Of a stretch of 64,000 nucleotides of DNA, positions 1-9,014 are shown piece by piece. Within the stretch, counting starts at the first letter, position 1; every line of letters starts with the position of its first letter. Source of the stretch: Bryobacteraceae bacterium (GTDB lineage: Bacteria > Acidobacteriota > Terriglobia > Bryobacterales > Bryobacteraceae); the NCBI GenBank assembly GCA_025056455.1, contig JANWVY010000002.1, positions 482,737 to 546,736 of the forward strand, given 5' to 3'. The notes below the pieces were generated by a model, which was not told the DNA's origin, did not search any database, and was given only the letters and a program-made list of their open reading frames with translations. The position numbers and the translations under genes are program-made.

Positions 1-42
1 CTCAGAGACGAGAAAGGGCTGCTGAAAGCGCCCTTGTGAATG

Positions 43-57
43 ATTATTCACAATAAT
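43..57. repeat. short A+T-rich inverted repeat
   Basis: ATTATT and AATAAT are perfect inverted copies around the three bases CAC, in an unusually A+T-rich patch at the left edge. The rest of 1-167 shows no gene. It could be an operator or part of a terminator for a gene outside the window. It does not fit a Fur box well. Confidence 0.3.
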
Positions 58-167
58 GAATAATTACACAATCCTCGCGCTCTTGCAACCAATTCCTGCG
101 ACCCGTCACCGAGAACCGGATTTGCTGGTTTCTGCTCGTTGACCCCCGAAAGTACTAGCTGCGTGGC

Positions 168-1415
168 CTACCAGTTGGTGTAGGAGCCATCGGGACGCCG
201 CAACAGCGGCGTCAGCGTGTAGCGCTCCTGGTAATCGCCGATTAACTGGAGCTGAGACGTGTCGACCTCCACGCCAAGGCCAGGCCGGTCATTCGGCCAG
301 AGTTTGCCGTTTTTGAAGTCGTAGCCTTGCTTTAAGTATGGCCAGCTGCGGGTGCCGCCCATGACTAGCTCCATCAAGACCGGGCCGGGAAACACAGCGG
401 CGCAATGGACCATAGCTGCTTCGGAAATTGGTCCCGTGAAATGTGGCACCAGACCGATGTAGTGCGTTTCGCACAGGGCTGCGATTTTTTGGAAATCCGT
501 GATGCCGCCTACGTTCGGGATGGTGACCCGGGCGTAATCGATCAGGTGTTCTTCAATCAACATGTTCCAATCCCACTTGGGGCCGAATTGCTCACCCACG
601 GCAATGGGCACCTTTACCTGCTTGCGCAACGTCCGGTACACGCCAGGATTTTCGCTGCGGATTAAATCTTCGACGAAGTAGGGACGGAGAGGTTCGATGA
701 GGTTGGCGAGGGTGACGGCGTCTGGCATGTCCAGCTCGGTATGGAAGTCGATGCACCAGGCTCCATCTTTGCCCACGCCTTGACGAACCTGTTTGCACAG
801 TTCGTAGGTTCGATTCACCAGGTCGAAGCGATCGAGCACTGGGTCTCGGCCATCGGTGGAGATGCGGTAGGCGCGAAAGCCAGCCTCAATGCAAGCGCGC
901 GCGACCTCCGCCGGACTCCCCTTAGCTGGAAAACCCGTGGAATAGCATTCAATGTAATCGCGCGAAAGACCGCCAAGCAGCTGGTAGACGGGGACGCCAA
1001 GCGCCTTGCCTTTTAAGTCCCACAGGGCGACGTCGAGAGCGCCAAGCGCATGCACTTTTTCTCTGCCTGCGGGATAAAAGTAACCGCGGTACATGATTTG
1101 CCACAGGCGGTCGGTGCGGAAAGGGTCCTCGCCAATGAGCATGCTGGCGCACTGTTCCATGGTGTCATCCGAGCCGCCTTCACCCACGCCAACCAGGCCC
1201 GCGTCGGTCTCCACCAAAACAACATTCGTACTCTGATTAAACAGCGGCTGACGGACATTCGGACGGCCGGCCGCGTCGGTCGGAGTTTTGTAGTATCGGA
1301 TGCGCGTGATCTTTGTTTTCGGGAGCCCCGCAGCGTCCGCCTGGTCGGAAAGAGCCGCCAGGCCAGCCACTCCGGGCCAAAGCTTCAGAAAGGCTCTGCG
1401 ATCCATCCCAGCCAT
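168..1415 (-). CDS. mandelate racemase/muconate lactonizing enzyme family protein (enolase superfamily), exported
   Basis: A 415-residue enolase-superfamily protein closest in feel to the D-galactonate/D-mannonate dehydratase-like branch, which abstracts a proton alpha to a sugar-acid carboxylate and eliminates water. Seen in the sequence: an N-terminal signal with RRAFLKLW, typical of Tat export. In the barrel there is the metal-ligand region CIDFHTELD, then VEDLIRSENPG, IAVGEQFGP, the GGITDFQKIA strand and VPHFTGPISEAA with a likely catalytic His. The open frame extends further upstream, but the ATG at 1415 (or 1406) directly precedes the signal peptide, and a GGAG lies 10 bases before 1415. 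Export of this family is unusual generally but recurs in Acidobacteria and Planctomycetes. Substrate is not predictable. It is transcribed divergently from the next gene. Confidence 0.8.
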   Translation of the reverse strand: MAGMDRRAFLKLWPGVAGLAALSDQADAAGLPKTKITRIRYYKTPTDAAGRPNVRQPLFNQSTNVVLVETDAGLVGVGEGGSDDTMEQCASMLIGEDPFRTDRLWQIMYRGYFYPAGREKVHALGALDVALWDLKGKALGVPVYQLLGGLSRDYIECYSTGFPAKGSPAEVARACIEAGFRAYRISTDGRDPVLDRFDLVNRTYELCKQVRQGVGKDGAWCIDFHTELDMPDAVTLANLIEPLRPYFVEDLIRSENPGVYRTLRKQVKVPIAVGEQFGPKWDWNMLIEEHLIDYARVTIPNVGGITDFQKIAALCETHYIGLVPHFTGPISEAAMVHCAAVFPGPVLMELVMGGTRSWPYLKQGYDFKNGKLWPNDRPGLGVEVDTSQLQLIGDYQERYTLTPLLRRPDGSYTNW

Positions 1416-1564
1416 CTTACAGCAACTCCAAGCGGCCCCCGTTTGCTGCCGAGATAAGATATCCGAAGAAAATCGGAACTGCATGGGACACTCGAATTTT
1501 GAGGCGAATGCGGGATTCTTTGGTGCAAATGCACGTAATGAGACAGGAAGGAGCAAATCGACAC

Positions 1565-2401
1565 ATGCCGCGATTACTTCGACTTGGGATGTCAGGCGAC
1601 GACGTAAAGACTCTGCAACAGTATCTGAACCAGCGCGTGGCGCCCACCCCGCCGCTCGTCGTAGACGGAATTTTTGGTCAGCAGACCCATGAAGCGGTCA
1701 AGTCGTTTCAGCGAAAGCTGAAAATCATGGTAGACGGCATTGTCGGGCCCCAGACCTGGAAAGCGCTCATGTCGGAACCCTGCGAGGCGCCTCCGCCGCT
1801 GCCTGAAGTCTGGCCTGTGCCAGAAGGCGCTGTACTAGTTACCTACAATGGAAGTACGGTTCCGTTTTTCACTCAATTTGACTGCGCTTGGGGAGCGCGA
1901 AACTTGGGCAACGCCAACCGGACGCTGGCCCAGGCTGGATGCGCGATTAGCAGCATCGCGATGGTGCTGAAGTTTTATGGTCGTGATATGGATCCGGGCA
2001 AACTGGATGCCTATCTCGACGCGAACCAGGGCTATGTCGGCAACTGCGTTGTCTGGGACAAGGCTTTTAAGGCTGGGGAAAAAGCCGGAAGCCCGAAACT
2101 CAAGGTAACCCAGTCGAACTACACCAACCAGCAACACTTTTCCGAAGTGCTCGATACGCGGCTGGCCAAGAACTGGCCAACGGTAGCCCAGGTCGATTAT
2201 GGCACCGACAACGACACCTCGGGCGATCATTTCGTGGTCGTGGTCGGCCGCTCCCAGGATGGTTACTACATCATCAACGACCCGGGGACCTCAAGCGGAA
2301 ACGGCGCTGCAAACCCTACACAAAGCATCACCCAGTTGGGCAAGAGCACACGCAAGGGTGGACTGAACTTGGTGCGTCTGGTGTTATTCGACGTCAGCTA
2401 A
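1565..2401 (+). CDS. peptidoglycan-binding domain plus C39-like peptidase
   Basis: A 278-residue two-domain protein. Residues about 5-68 form a PG_binding_1 domain (LRLGMSGDDVKTLQQYL, VVDGIFGQQTHEAV, IVGPQTWKAL). Residues about 95-275 resemble the papain-like C39_2 peptidase fold: a candidate nucleophile Cys in AGCAISSIAMVL, the His in GDHFVVVVG and a third residue in IINDPG. The likely role is cleaving a peptide bond in the cell wall or in a wall-bound protein. The start is the ATG with AGGAAGGAG 11 bases upstream; longer in-frame extensions would enter the neighbouring gene's leader. Odd point: no signal peptide is visible although the first domain binds peptidoglycan. It may be exported in a non-classical way or act after lysis. 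Confidence 0.8.
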   Translation: MPRLLRLGMSGDDVKTLQQYLNQRVAPTPPLVVDGIFGQQTHEAVKSFQRKLKIMVDGIVGPQTWKALMSEPCEAPPPLPEVWPVPEGAVLVTYNGSTVPFFTQFDCAWGARNLGNANRTLAQAGCAISSIAMVLKFYGRDMDPGKLDAYLDANQGYVGNCVVWDKAFKAGEKAGSPKLKVTQSNYTNQQHFSEVLDTRLAKNWPTVAQVDYGTDNDTSGDHFVVVVGRSQDGYYIINDPGTSSGNGAANPTQSITQLGKSTRKGGLNLVRLVLFDVS

Positions 2402-2482
2402 CCGGTGAGACCGCCGCGGCTCAGACGCGGGTGTGTGCCAGGTTTCCGCGGGTCCGCCAGGCTGGCAACGCGGCCCAGCAGC

Positions 2483-4216
2483 CTACTGGCGAAGCTGGCT
2501 CGAATTGAGCGCTGGCGCCTGATCCCCGACTTCCGGAGCATATTCAATCACGACGGCCGTCAGATCGTCCGTTTGCGGCACGCCTTCCGTAAATGCCTCC
2601 ACGGCTTGAATCACTGTATCGATGAGAGCTTGGCAGGATTCCGCCGCGTGGGCACGCACGAGCGACTCAAGCCTCCGGAGCTCGAAAAACTGGCGCTGTG
2701 AGTTTTGCGCCTCGGTCACACCATCGGTGTAGAGCAAGAGCTTATCGCCTGTGTGCAAGGTGGTTTCTCGGACGGTGAATTCGGCGCCCTCGATCATACC
2801 GAGGGGCATGCTTGTTGCCTCGAGATGGATGATTTCCCCATCCGCCCGGAGCAAAAGCGGCGGACAATGGCCCGCATTGCTCCATCGTAGCCGGCCGTCC
2901 CGGGAAAGAACTCCACAAAACAAGGTGGCGTACTTTTCGCCTTCAGTGCGCTCGACCAAAAACTGATTGACGTGCGACATTAAGACATCCATGCGCGCCG
3001 CGGCGTTGCCTCCTGCAAGAAAAGCCCCTTGCAAGAGGCTGGCTAGCAGAGCCGAGCTCACACCCTTACCCGAAACGTCCGCCACAACAAAGGCCCACGC
3101 CTCGGGTGCAATTTGGCGCACGTCACAGTAGTCGCCTCCAACCTGATGGGAGGGAATATTGGCCGCCGCGGCGCGGAACCATCCCTTCTGCGGGAGCTGA
3201 CGCGGCATCAGGCTTTGCTGGATCTCGCGTGCGATCTTCAGCTCCTCGTCCATTTTTTGGCGCAAACGCTCTTGTTCAATCAAACGGGCGTTTTCTAGAA
3301 TCGTAGAGGCCTCCGCCGCAAGGGTTTGGAGCAACTCGTGATCACCCGCAGTCAAATCCGAAGCGCCCAGCTTGGACTCCAGATATAGCACCCCCATAGT
3401 GTCTTGCACTGCGTTGAGGACAAGCGTTTCCTCAGAACCCGCTCCGGGTCGCGCTTGCATCAGCGGTACGCAAACACAGTTCCGCGACTCCAACTGGGAA
3501 GTTGTGAAATCCGGGTCGCGCTGGATCTGTTTGCGCAAGTCGAAATTGAGCGCTAGCAGATCTGCGCGAGAGGCAAGAACGCGCTCCAGCAACTGTGTGG
3601 GAAGGTTTCTCTCGCTGGCTGGAATCATCAAGCCCCGGCTATCGCGAGCGACCGCAACCTCCAGCCGGCGACCTTGCCGCAGCAACAGAAATCCGCGATC
3701 GGCTCCGGTTACGGTGATGGCCGCGTCCACGACGGCGGAAAGCACGGACTGAGTGGACAGCGAGCTTTGCACGGCACGCGCCACTTCCACCAGCGCCCGC
3801 AGCTTTGCTAGATTCGCGGAAGCCGCGCCTGGTGGGGGGGAGGTTGCATTCAGCTGATCCATCAGCCGGCGAAGCTCGGCCCCCTCGACGGAGAAAATGA
3901 TTTTATACGAGTCGGGAACGCCAAACTCGATGCAATCGCCACTGCGCAGATGGATCCGGCCTGGTATTTTCACGCCGTTCACCAAAACTCCGTGCCGGCT
4001 GTTTAAGTCCTCAAGAAAGTAACCAGATTCGTCGCAATCAATGCGCGCGTGGTAGCGCGAGGCCCGGTTATCGCGCAAAACGAGGTGGTTATCGGATTGT
4101 CGGCCAATTCGAAATGGCAACGGGCGCAGGGGCATCCGTGAACGGTGGCCAGTGGGGCTGCACACTACTAAAGCCGCCTCGCAAGGAAACACATCTGCAG
4201 CACTGCTGGTTTGCAT
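2483..4216 (-). CDS. FHA-GAF-SpoIIE (PP2C-type) serine phosphatase
   Basis: A 577-residue cytoplasmic signalling phosphatase of the RsbU/SpoIIE kind, expected to dephosphorylate an anti-anti-sigma factor or similar phosphoserine protein. An N-terminal FHA domain (about 20-100; RIGRQSDNHLVL, SRYHARI, NSRHGVLVNG) should read phosphothreonine peptides. A GAF-like domain lies at about 140-310, and the catalytic domain at about 345-560 with metal-binding motifs GGDYCD, VADVSGKG and LLLYTDGVTEA. An ATG at 4216 is preferred over a TTG nine bases upstream. The start lies 26 bases beyond the end of the fur-like gene on the same strand, so the two are probably co-transcribed. No kinase or STAS-domain partner is in the window. 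Confidence 0.88.
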   Translation of the reverse strand: MQTSSAADVFPCEAALVVCSPTGHRSRMPLRPLPFRIGRQSDNHLVLRDNRASRYHARIDCDESGYFLEDLNSRHGVLVNGVKIPGRIHLRSGDCIEFGVPDSYKIIFSVEGAELRRLMDQLNATSPPPGAASANLAKLRALVEVARAVQSSLSTQSVLSAVVDAAITVTGADRGFLLLRQGRRLEVAVARDSRGLMIPASERNLPTQLLERVLASRADLLALNFDLRKQIQRDPDFTTSQLESRNCVCVPLMQARPGAGSEETLVLNAVQDTMGVLYLESKLGASDLTAGDHELLQTLAAEASTILENARLIEQERLRQKMDEELKIAREIQQSLMPRQLPQKGWFRAAAANIPSHQVGGDYCDVRQIAPEAWAFVVADVSGKGVSSALLASLLQGAFLAGGNAAARMDVLMSHVNQFLVERTEGEKYATLFCGVLSRDGRLRWSNAGHCPPLLLRADGEIIHLEATSMPLGMIEGAEFTVRETTLHTGDKLLLYTDGVTEAQNSQRQFFELRRLESLVRAHAAESCQALIDTVIQAVEAFTEGVPQTDDLTAVVIEYAPEVGDQAPALNSSQLRQ

Positions 4217-4242
4217 CGGCCCCAACTAGCACGGGTTGACGT

Positions 4243-4734
4243 TCAGGCTCGCTTTTTGGCGCGGGGGGCGTTTTCCTGCCGGGCCTCTTCGAATTCGCGC
4301 GCGCGTAGAACCTGGCAATGCGAGCAATAGCCGCCAATTTCGGTGCGCGCCAGCACGATTTGAAACCCGAAATGAGACTCTACTTGCTTGCGGAGACGCT
4401 GCAACGGCTCTCCAAAAAATTCTTCCACCTTCCCGCAACGCAAACAGATGACGTGGGCATGCTCCTGCTTGAGCCGCGTCTCGTAGTAATGCTGGTCGCC
4501 ATCGTAATGCATTAGGTCTAGTTCGTCGACCAGACCTCCCTGCTTCAACATCTTCAAGGTGCGGTAAACCGTCACCCGGTTCAGCTTCGGATCCCGCTCC
4601 TTGGCCATCTGGTAGAGCTGCTCGGCGTGTAGATGGTCCCCAGAACGATCAATCAGTTCGAGCAAGATCTCCCGTTGCCGTGTTAAGCGCTTCCCGCGCT
4701 GACGCAACGATTCTTTGATGTCGAGTTGAGACAT
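4243..4734 (-). CDS. fur: Fur-family transcriptional regulator
   Basis: A 163-residue metal-dependent repressor. The N-terminal winged helix (about 1-85) contains LTRQREILLELI and the recognition region NRVTVYRTLKML. The C-terminal dimerization domain has HAHVICLRCG and two Cys pairs, C97/C100 and C137/C140, which form the structural zinc site of the Fur/PerR/Zur superfamily. Whether it senses iron, zinc or peroxide cannot be told from these motifs, so the symbol is a family-level call. The basic C-terminus (APRAKKRA) is an extension. It sits upstream of the FHA-GAF phosphatase gene in the same direction. A GGAAAGAG-like ribosome binding site precedes the ATG. Confidence 0.88.
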   Translation of the reverse strand: MSQLDIKESLRQRGKRLTRQREILLELIDRSGDHLHAEQLYQMAKERDPKLNRVTVYRTLKMLKQGGLVDELDLMHYDGDQHYYETRLKQEHAHVICLRCGKVEEFFGEPLQRLRKQVESHFGFQIVLARTEIGGYCSHCQVLRAREFEEARQENAPRAKKRA

Positions 4735-4917
4735 GCAATCTCTTTCCAGCCTACCATTTCAGGCCGCGAAAACCTAGCCTCTGGTGATGGCGGAAGCTTC
4801 AACGCCGCTTCCTAGAGCCCGCAAGGGGACCCGCCCGCGTTGCCAAAATTCTCCCCCTTGGCCTGCTCCCACCTGACCGAAACCTCTTCTCCAGCGGGAA
4901 ATGGCGCCGGAAGGGGG

Positions 4918-4945
4918 TTGCCCTCTCTGCACAAATCGGTATACT
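4918..4945 (+). promoter_or_regulatory. sigma-70-like promoter of the ACT gene, leaderless geometry
   Basis: TTGCCC (4918-4923) and TATACT (4940-4945) are separated by 16 bases. A start about seven bases after the -10 box falls at 4952-4953, the A of the ATG, and no Shine-Dalgarno sequence is present. This predicts a leaderless transcript. Confidence 0.5.
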
Positions 4946-4952
4946 CTTGGCC

Positions 4953-5378
4953 ATGCCGCTAGAAGTAAGGACGCTCGATTACTTCTATACTCGCGTGGAA
5001 GACAAGCCGGGACGGGCCTACGAGCTCTTGCAAAAGCTCGCCTCCGAGGAAATCAATATTCTCGCCTTCAGCGCTGTTCCGTTCGGGAAAGGCTGCTGTG
5101 AGCTGACGATGTTTCCCGACAGCCCCGCTAGATTTCGAGAAGTAGCCGAACGATTTGGTTGGACGATCTCCGGCCCTCAGCACGCTTTCCTGATCCAGGG
5201 CGACGACCGGCTGGGCGCCTTGGCCGATATCCACCGCCAGCTCTTGGACGCCAACGTGAATATCTACGCCTCAACGGGAGTCACCGACGGGCAGGGGCAT
5301 TACGGCTACATCATCTATGTCAAGGACGAAGATTTTCACGTGGCCGCAAAGGCGCTACGGGCGGCACAGATCCCCTAG
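4953..5378 (+). CDS. tandem ACT-domain protein
   Basis: A 141-residue protein with two ACT-like halves: about 5-68 (RTLDYFYTRVEDKPGRAYEL, INILAFSAVP) and about 72-138 (HAFLIQGDDRLGALADI, NVNIYASTGVTDGQGHYGYII). ACT domains bind amino acids or similar ligands and regulate enzymes. No catalytic domain is attached, so this is a stand-alone sensor or regulator with unknown partner. The ATG at 4953 is chosen because the family starts close to its first beta strand and because the promoter at 4918-4945 points to it. A TTG six bases upstream is the alternative. It is probably monocistronic. Confidence 0.82.
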   Translation: MPLEVRTLDYFYTRVEDKPGRAYELLQKLASEEINILAFSAVPFGKGCCELTMFPDSPARFREVAERFGWTISGPQHAFLIQGDDRLGALADIHRQLLDANVNIYASTGVTDGQGHYGYIIYVKDEDFHVAAKALRAAQIP

Positions 5379-5561
5379 CGCGGGCGGGGGCGGCGCCCAG
5401 ACATCTGTAGCCAAAATCAGCGATCTCTCATTCCCACCTCCGCGCCTTTAGCCAACCATTTCGGTCCGACTTTTGCGCTTTGGGCTTCGACAAAAACTCT
5501 AAAGACAGCCGCATTTTTGTCGATCAAAAGCTTGACAACTCAAAAAGCGGATTCCAGGGAT

Positions 5562-6731
5562 ATGCAACGCGATCACATTTTCCGCTGGTTACTCGTTCTC
5601 CAGTGCTGGGTAGCCGCGCTGCTGGCAGCGTTTTTCTTCTGCAATCCGGCACTCGCACAGCAACGCTACCCGCTCAAATATGTTCCGGGAACCGAGGAGG
5701 GGGGACAGATTGAGCTGATCCAACACCACGTGAATCCTCTCCGTAAGATGCAATCCATCGAGACGTTCCTGGAGCGCTTTCCGACTCACGAAGCGACGGA
5801 CCATTTCCTCGACTATCTTGTCACGCTTAACTCGCAACTCCAGAACTGGGAGAAAGTGCTTCAGTGGGGAGAGAAGCTGATGGCCCGCCATCCGGAGGAC
5901 CTCGACACAATTTACCGCATGGCTACGGCAGCGCAGCAGTTGAATGATCCGGTACGAAAAAGCGAGCTCCATCAGCGGTTAATTGCTGTCGCGACAGCAA
6001 CGCTAGCGGCCAAGCAACCGCCCAAGGATCTCGACCCGGCATTATGGGCGGCCAATCAAAAGTTTGCTCGTGAACTGTTGGACCAGGAGGAGGCCACGGC
6101 CTTTTCCACAGCAGTTCGTGAAAAGGACTTACGAACTAAAATCCGCCTCTGCGAGAACTTCCTGAAAGCGTATCCCAAATCGAAGTATCTGGACCAGATC
6201 TGGCCTCATCTAATCGCAGCGTACCGCGCAACCGGCGAAAACCAGAAAAGCGTCTGGGCGGCCGAAAAAATGCTGGCAGTAGACCCCACAGATCTGGACG
6301 CACTGCTTTTAGTGGCACAGGCTTCCATGGAAAACCGCGCTCAATATTCCAAAGTAATTACTCATGCAAACCGCATCTTACAGCTGGCGCCCACCAAGCC
6401 CCGGCCCTCGAACTATTCGGCAGAAGAGTGGGAGAAACGCAAGGCCTACTACATTGGCAGCGCCAACTTACTACTCGGCAACGTTTATGTGAACCAAAAT
6501 TCATTCCATTCCGCCGACCGTTACTTACGAGCCGCACTCAATTACTTTCGCACGGCGGATCAGACGCAGGCAGGAATTTTGTTCTATCTCGGTTGGTCCA
6601 ACTATCATTTGGAGCGGTATCAAGAAGCGGCTTCCTTTTTTCGCCAGTGTATGAACATCGCTGGCCCCTTCCGCGAGCAGGCTTGGAAAAACATCACCGC
6701 GATGAAAAACGAGCGGCGGATTGTTGAGTAG
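5562..6731 (+). CDS. exported TPR-repeat protein
   Basis: A 389-residue protein with a clear signal peptide (hydrophobic core LLVLQCWVAALLAAFFF, cleavage near ALA-QQ). The mature part is helical with tetratricopeptide-like repeats: LVTLNSQLQNWEKVLQWGEKL, paired with later repeats around AAEKMLAVDPTDLDALLLVA and AGILFYLGWSNYHLERYQEA. TPR proteins are scaffolds, and this one would act in the periplasm or outer envelope. The ATG follows CAGGGAT and directly begins the signal peptide. In-frame codons further upstream would add a charged stretch that does not fit a signal sequence. No partner can be named. Confidence 0.78.
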   Translation: MQRDHIFRWLLVLQCWVAALLAAFFFCNPALAQQRYPLKYVPGTEEGGQIELIQHHVNPLRKMQSIETFLERFPTHEATDHFLDYLVTLNSQLQNWEKVLQWGEKLMARHPEDLDTIYRMATAAQQLNDPVRKSELHQRLIAVATATLAAKQPPKDLDPALWAANQKFARELLDQEEATAFSTAVREKDLRTKIRLCENFLKAYPKSKYLDQIWPHLIAAYRATGENQKSVWAAEKMLAVDPTDLDALLLVAQASMENRAQYSKVITHANRILQLAPTKPRPSNYSAEEWEKRKAYYIGSANLLLGNVYVNQNSFHSADRYLRAALNYFRTADQTQAGILFYLGWSNYHLERYQEAASFFRQCMNIAGPFREQAWKNITAMKNERRIVE

Positions 6732-6843
6732 TCCGGGGACCCTTCGAGCGATCGAAGTGGAATTTTTAAGTCTGCCGGTCTAACGCCGGGGAAGGCTGAT
6801 CCAGAAAGTGTGAAATTGTTGCGGGCTCGCGCGATCCTAGGAA

Positions 6844-7896
6844 GTGTCGCCTTCTTCGCTGTTTCAATCCTCCCATCGCCGGCTGAACCCGTTGACCGGA
6901 GAATGGGTACTCGTTTCTCCGCAGCGCATGCTCCGGCCCTGGCAAGGACAAACTGAAGTCCCTCCCGAGAACTTACAACCGACCTACGATCCCTCCTGTT
7001 ACCTCTGCCCGGGAAACTTGCGGGCTGGCGGAAAGCGGAATCCCAACTACGAGTCGACTTTTGTTTTCGACAACGATTTTGCGGCGCTCGAGATGAATCT
7101 CGCCGAGGCCTGCTGGAGTGTCGAGAATTTGTTGGTGGCGCGCTCTGAGCGCGGCCTCTGTCGTGTAGTGTGCTTTTCGCCCGACCATAGCTTGACGCTG
7201 TCGCGCATGGAGGTCAGCTCGATTTGCGCCGTCGTCAACACGTGGACGCAGCAATACCGCGAGTTAGGGGCATGGAAGGAGATCCGGTCCGTGCAGATCT
7301 TTGAGAACCGCGGCGAAATGATGGGAGCGAGCAATCCCCATCCACACTGCCAGATCTGGGCCAGCGAAAGCATCCCTCAAGAACTAGAGAAAGAAGTGCG
7401 CCAGCAGCGATTGTGGCGCGAGCAGACAGGCGGTTGCCTGCTCTGCCGCTACGCGGAGCTGGAACAAGAAAAGCAGCAACGCCTGGTTTGTGAGAATGAG
7501 ACTTTTATGGCGGTTGTGCCCTTCTGGGCCGTGTGGCCCTACGAAACGTTGATCATTTCCAAACCTCACCGCCAGTCCTTAGACCAGTTCGACCGGCGAG
7601 AGAGCGAGGGCCTGGCCCGGATCCTAAGGCAGATGACCTCGACTTACGACCGCTTGTTTAACGTTCCGTTTCCCTACACCATGGGACTGCATCAAGCGCC
7701 AACCGACGGCCAGCCGCATGATTCCTTCCATTTTCATGCGCACTTTTATCCGCCGCTTTTGCGATCCGCCACAATCAGGAAGTTCATGGTGGGATTTGAG
7801 ATGCTTGGCGGTCCTCAGCGCGACCTGACCCCCGAGTGGGCAGCGCAGCGGTTGCGAGAGCTCGCACTGGCCGAACCCGCTGTTCATCCCTGTTGA
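6844..7896 (+). CDS. galT: galactose-1-phosphate uridylyltransferase
   Basis: A 350-residue HIT-superfamily enzyme that exchanges UMP between UDP-glucose and galactose-1-phosphate in the Leloir pathway. The zinc-binding pair CYLC lies near residue 52. The catalytic His-Pro-His is at 166-168 in SNPHPHCQIWA, where the second His should carry the uridylyl group. A second half has CLLCRYAELE and a His cluster HDSFHFHAHFYPP. The start is GTG, supported by RLNPLTGEWVLVSPQR at residue 13, the usual N-terminal position in the family. It lies alone between the TPR gene and the convergent aguA; no galK or galE is nearby. Confidence 0.9.
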   Translation: MSPSSLFQSSHRRLNPLTGEWVLVSPQRMLRPWQGQTEVPPENLQPTYDPSCYLCPGNLRAGGKRNPNYESTFVFDNDFAALEMNLAEACWSVENLLVARSERGLCRVVCFSPDHSLTLSRMEVSSICAVVNTWTQQYRELGAWKEIRSVQIFENRGEMMGASNPHPHCQIWASESIPQELEKEVRQQRLWREQTGGCLLCRYAELEQEKQQRLVCENETFMAVVPFWAVWPYETLIISKPHRQSLDQFDRRESEGLARILRQMTSTYDRLFNVPFPYTMGLHQAPTDGQPHDSFHFHAHFYPPLLRSATIRKFMVGFEMLGGPQRDLTPEWAAQRLRELALAEPAVHPC

Positions 7897-7907
7897 GCCC
7901 GGATCCG

Positions 7908-9014
7908 CTATTCCGTGCCTTGGTTTGCGTTTTGCTGCGAGCTTGCCCCGTGCGAACCCCGACCGTCGGCTTGAGGCTGCTGCTGCGTCATGCAGTGCAA
8001 CGTTCCCAATCCCAGCACCAAGTCGCCCGCATAGATCGGGATAATTTCGCGGTCTGGCATCAGACGCGCGAGAAGGCTGAGCGCCCGCCGGTCGTTGGGG
8101 TCATTAAATACGGGCACAAGGACAAGTTCATTGGCGATGTAGAAGTTGGCGTAACTGGCGGGCAAGCGCTGGCCGTCGAAGTAGACGGGCTTGGGCATCG
8201 GCAACTTTGCGACATGAAATCGTTTGGTAGCTTGTAACAGGCGCAGATTCTCAGCCAGTGCCGGATAGTTTACCTCGGAGCGATCACGCTCGGCCGCAAT
8301 TACAATGGTCGAAGGATTGACAAAGCGCGCCAGGTCGTCGATGTGACCGTGTGTGTCGTCGCCGGCGATGCCGTTGCGCAACCAAAGAATCTCTTCAACG
8401 CCTAAATATTGTTGGAGGACCTCTTCGATTTGCTGGCGCGTGAGCGTTGGATTGCGCGCCTGGACGGGGCTTAAAAGACACTCTTCAGTCGTCATCAGCA
8501 CGCCAGCGCCGTTTACATCGATACTGCCCCCTTCTAAAACCACGTGCCGGCTGCCCAGCATGGGCTTGAAATAGGGCAGACGCAGACGCTTCCGGAGAAA
8601 GATGGGTATCGCCGCATCGCGGGCGTAGTTGCCGTATTTGGCCCAGCCATTGAATCTCCAGTGGGTCATGGCGAGTGCGCCAGCGGCGTTGCGCACGAAA
8701 ATCGGACACGAATCGCGCGTCCAGCTCCGGTCCGTCGGACAGTGGAAAAACTCCACCCGCTGGAGGTTTCCGCCAGATTTTTGGAGCACGCGCCGCGCTT
8801 GTCTTTCCATGGCCAGGTCCCCAACCAGAATCCGGACCTGCTCAACTTGCGAGAGGTATCTCACGACCTCGCCGTAGACCCAGGGAATGGTGGCAAATTT
8901 CCCCGGCCAGTCCGAACGCTCATGAGGCCAGGCAAGCCAAGTAGCCTCATGAGGCTCCCACTCTGCGGGCATGCGATAGCCTAAAGCTGCAGGCGTAGCT
9001 GGCCGAGCAGGCAT
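7908..9014 (-). CDS. aguA: agmatine deiminase
   Basis: A 368-residue peptidylarginine-deiminase-family enzyme that converts agmatine to N-carbamoylputrescine and ammonia. Recognizable stretches are MPAEWEPHEATWLAWPH at the N-terminus, SWTRDSCPIFVRN, EGGSIDVNGAGVLMTTEECLL and DDTHGHIDDLARFV. The catalytic Cys is near residue 341 in GTLHCMTQQ. The C-terminal tail beyond it is Gln/Gly-rich and likely disordered. The ATG at 9014 overlaps the stop of aguB in a TGATG, so translation is probably coupled. A TTG 12 bases further upstream is less likely. Together with aguB it gives the putrescine route from agmatine; no arginine decarboxylase is in the window. Confidence 0.93.
   Translation of the reverse strand: MPARPATPAALGYRMPAEWEPHEATWLAWPHERSDWPGKFATIPWVYGEVVRYLSQVEQVRILVGDLAMERQARRVLQKSGGNLQRVEFFHCPTDRSWTRDSCPIFVRNAAGALAMTHWRFNGWAKYGNYARDAAIPIFLRKRLRLPYFKPMLGSRHVVLEGGSIDVNGAGVLMTTEECLLSPVQARNPTLTRQQIEEVLQQYLGVEEILWLRNGIAGDDTHGHIDDLARFVNPSTIVIAAERDRSEVNYPALAENLRLLQATKRFHVAKLPMPKPVYFDGQRLPASYANFYIANELVLVPVFNDPNDRRALSLLARLMPDREIIPIYAGDLVLGLGTLHCMTQQQPQADGRGSHGASSQQNANQGTE

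Noticed and set aside
43-57. Possible Fur box at the left edge
   Set aside because: The arms do not match the GATAATGATAATC-type pattern and no iron gene follows, so I list it only as an inverted repeat.
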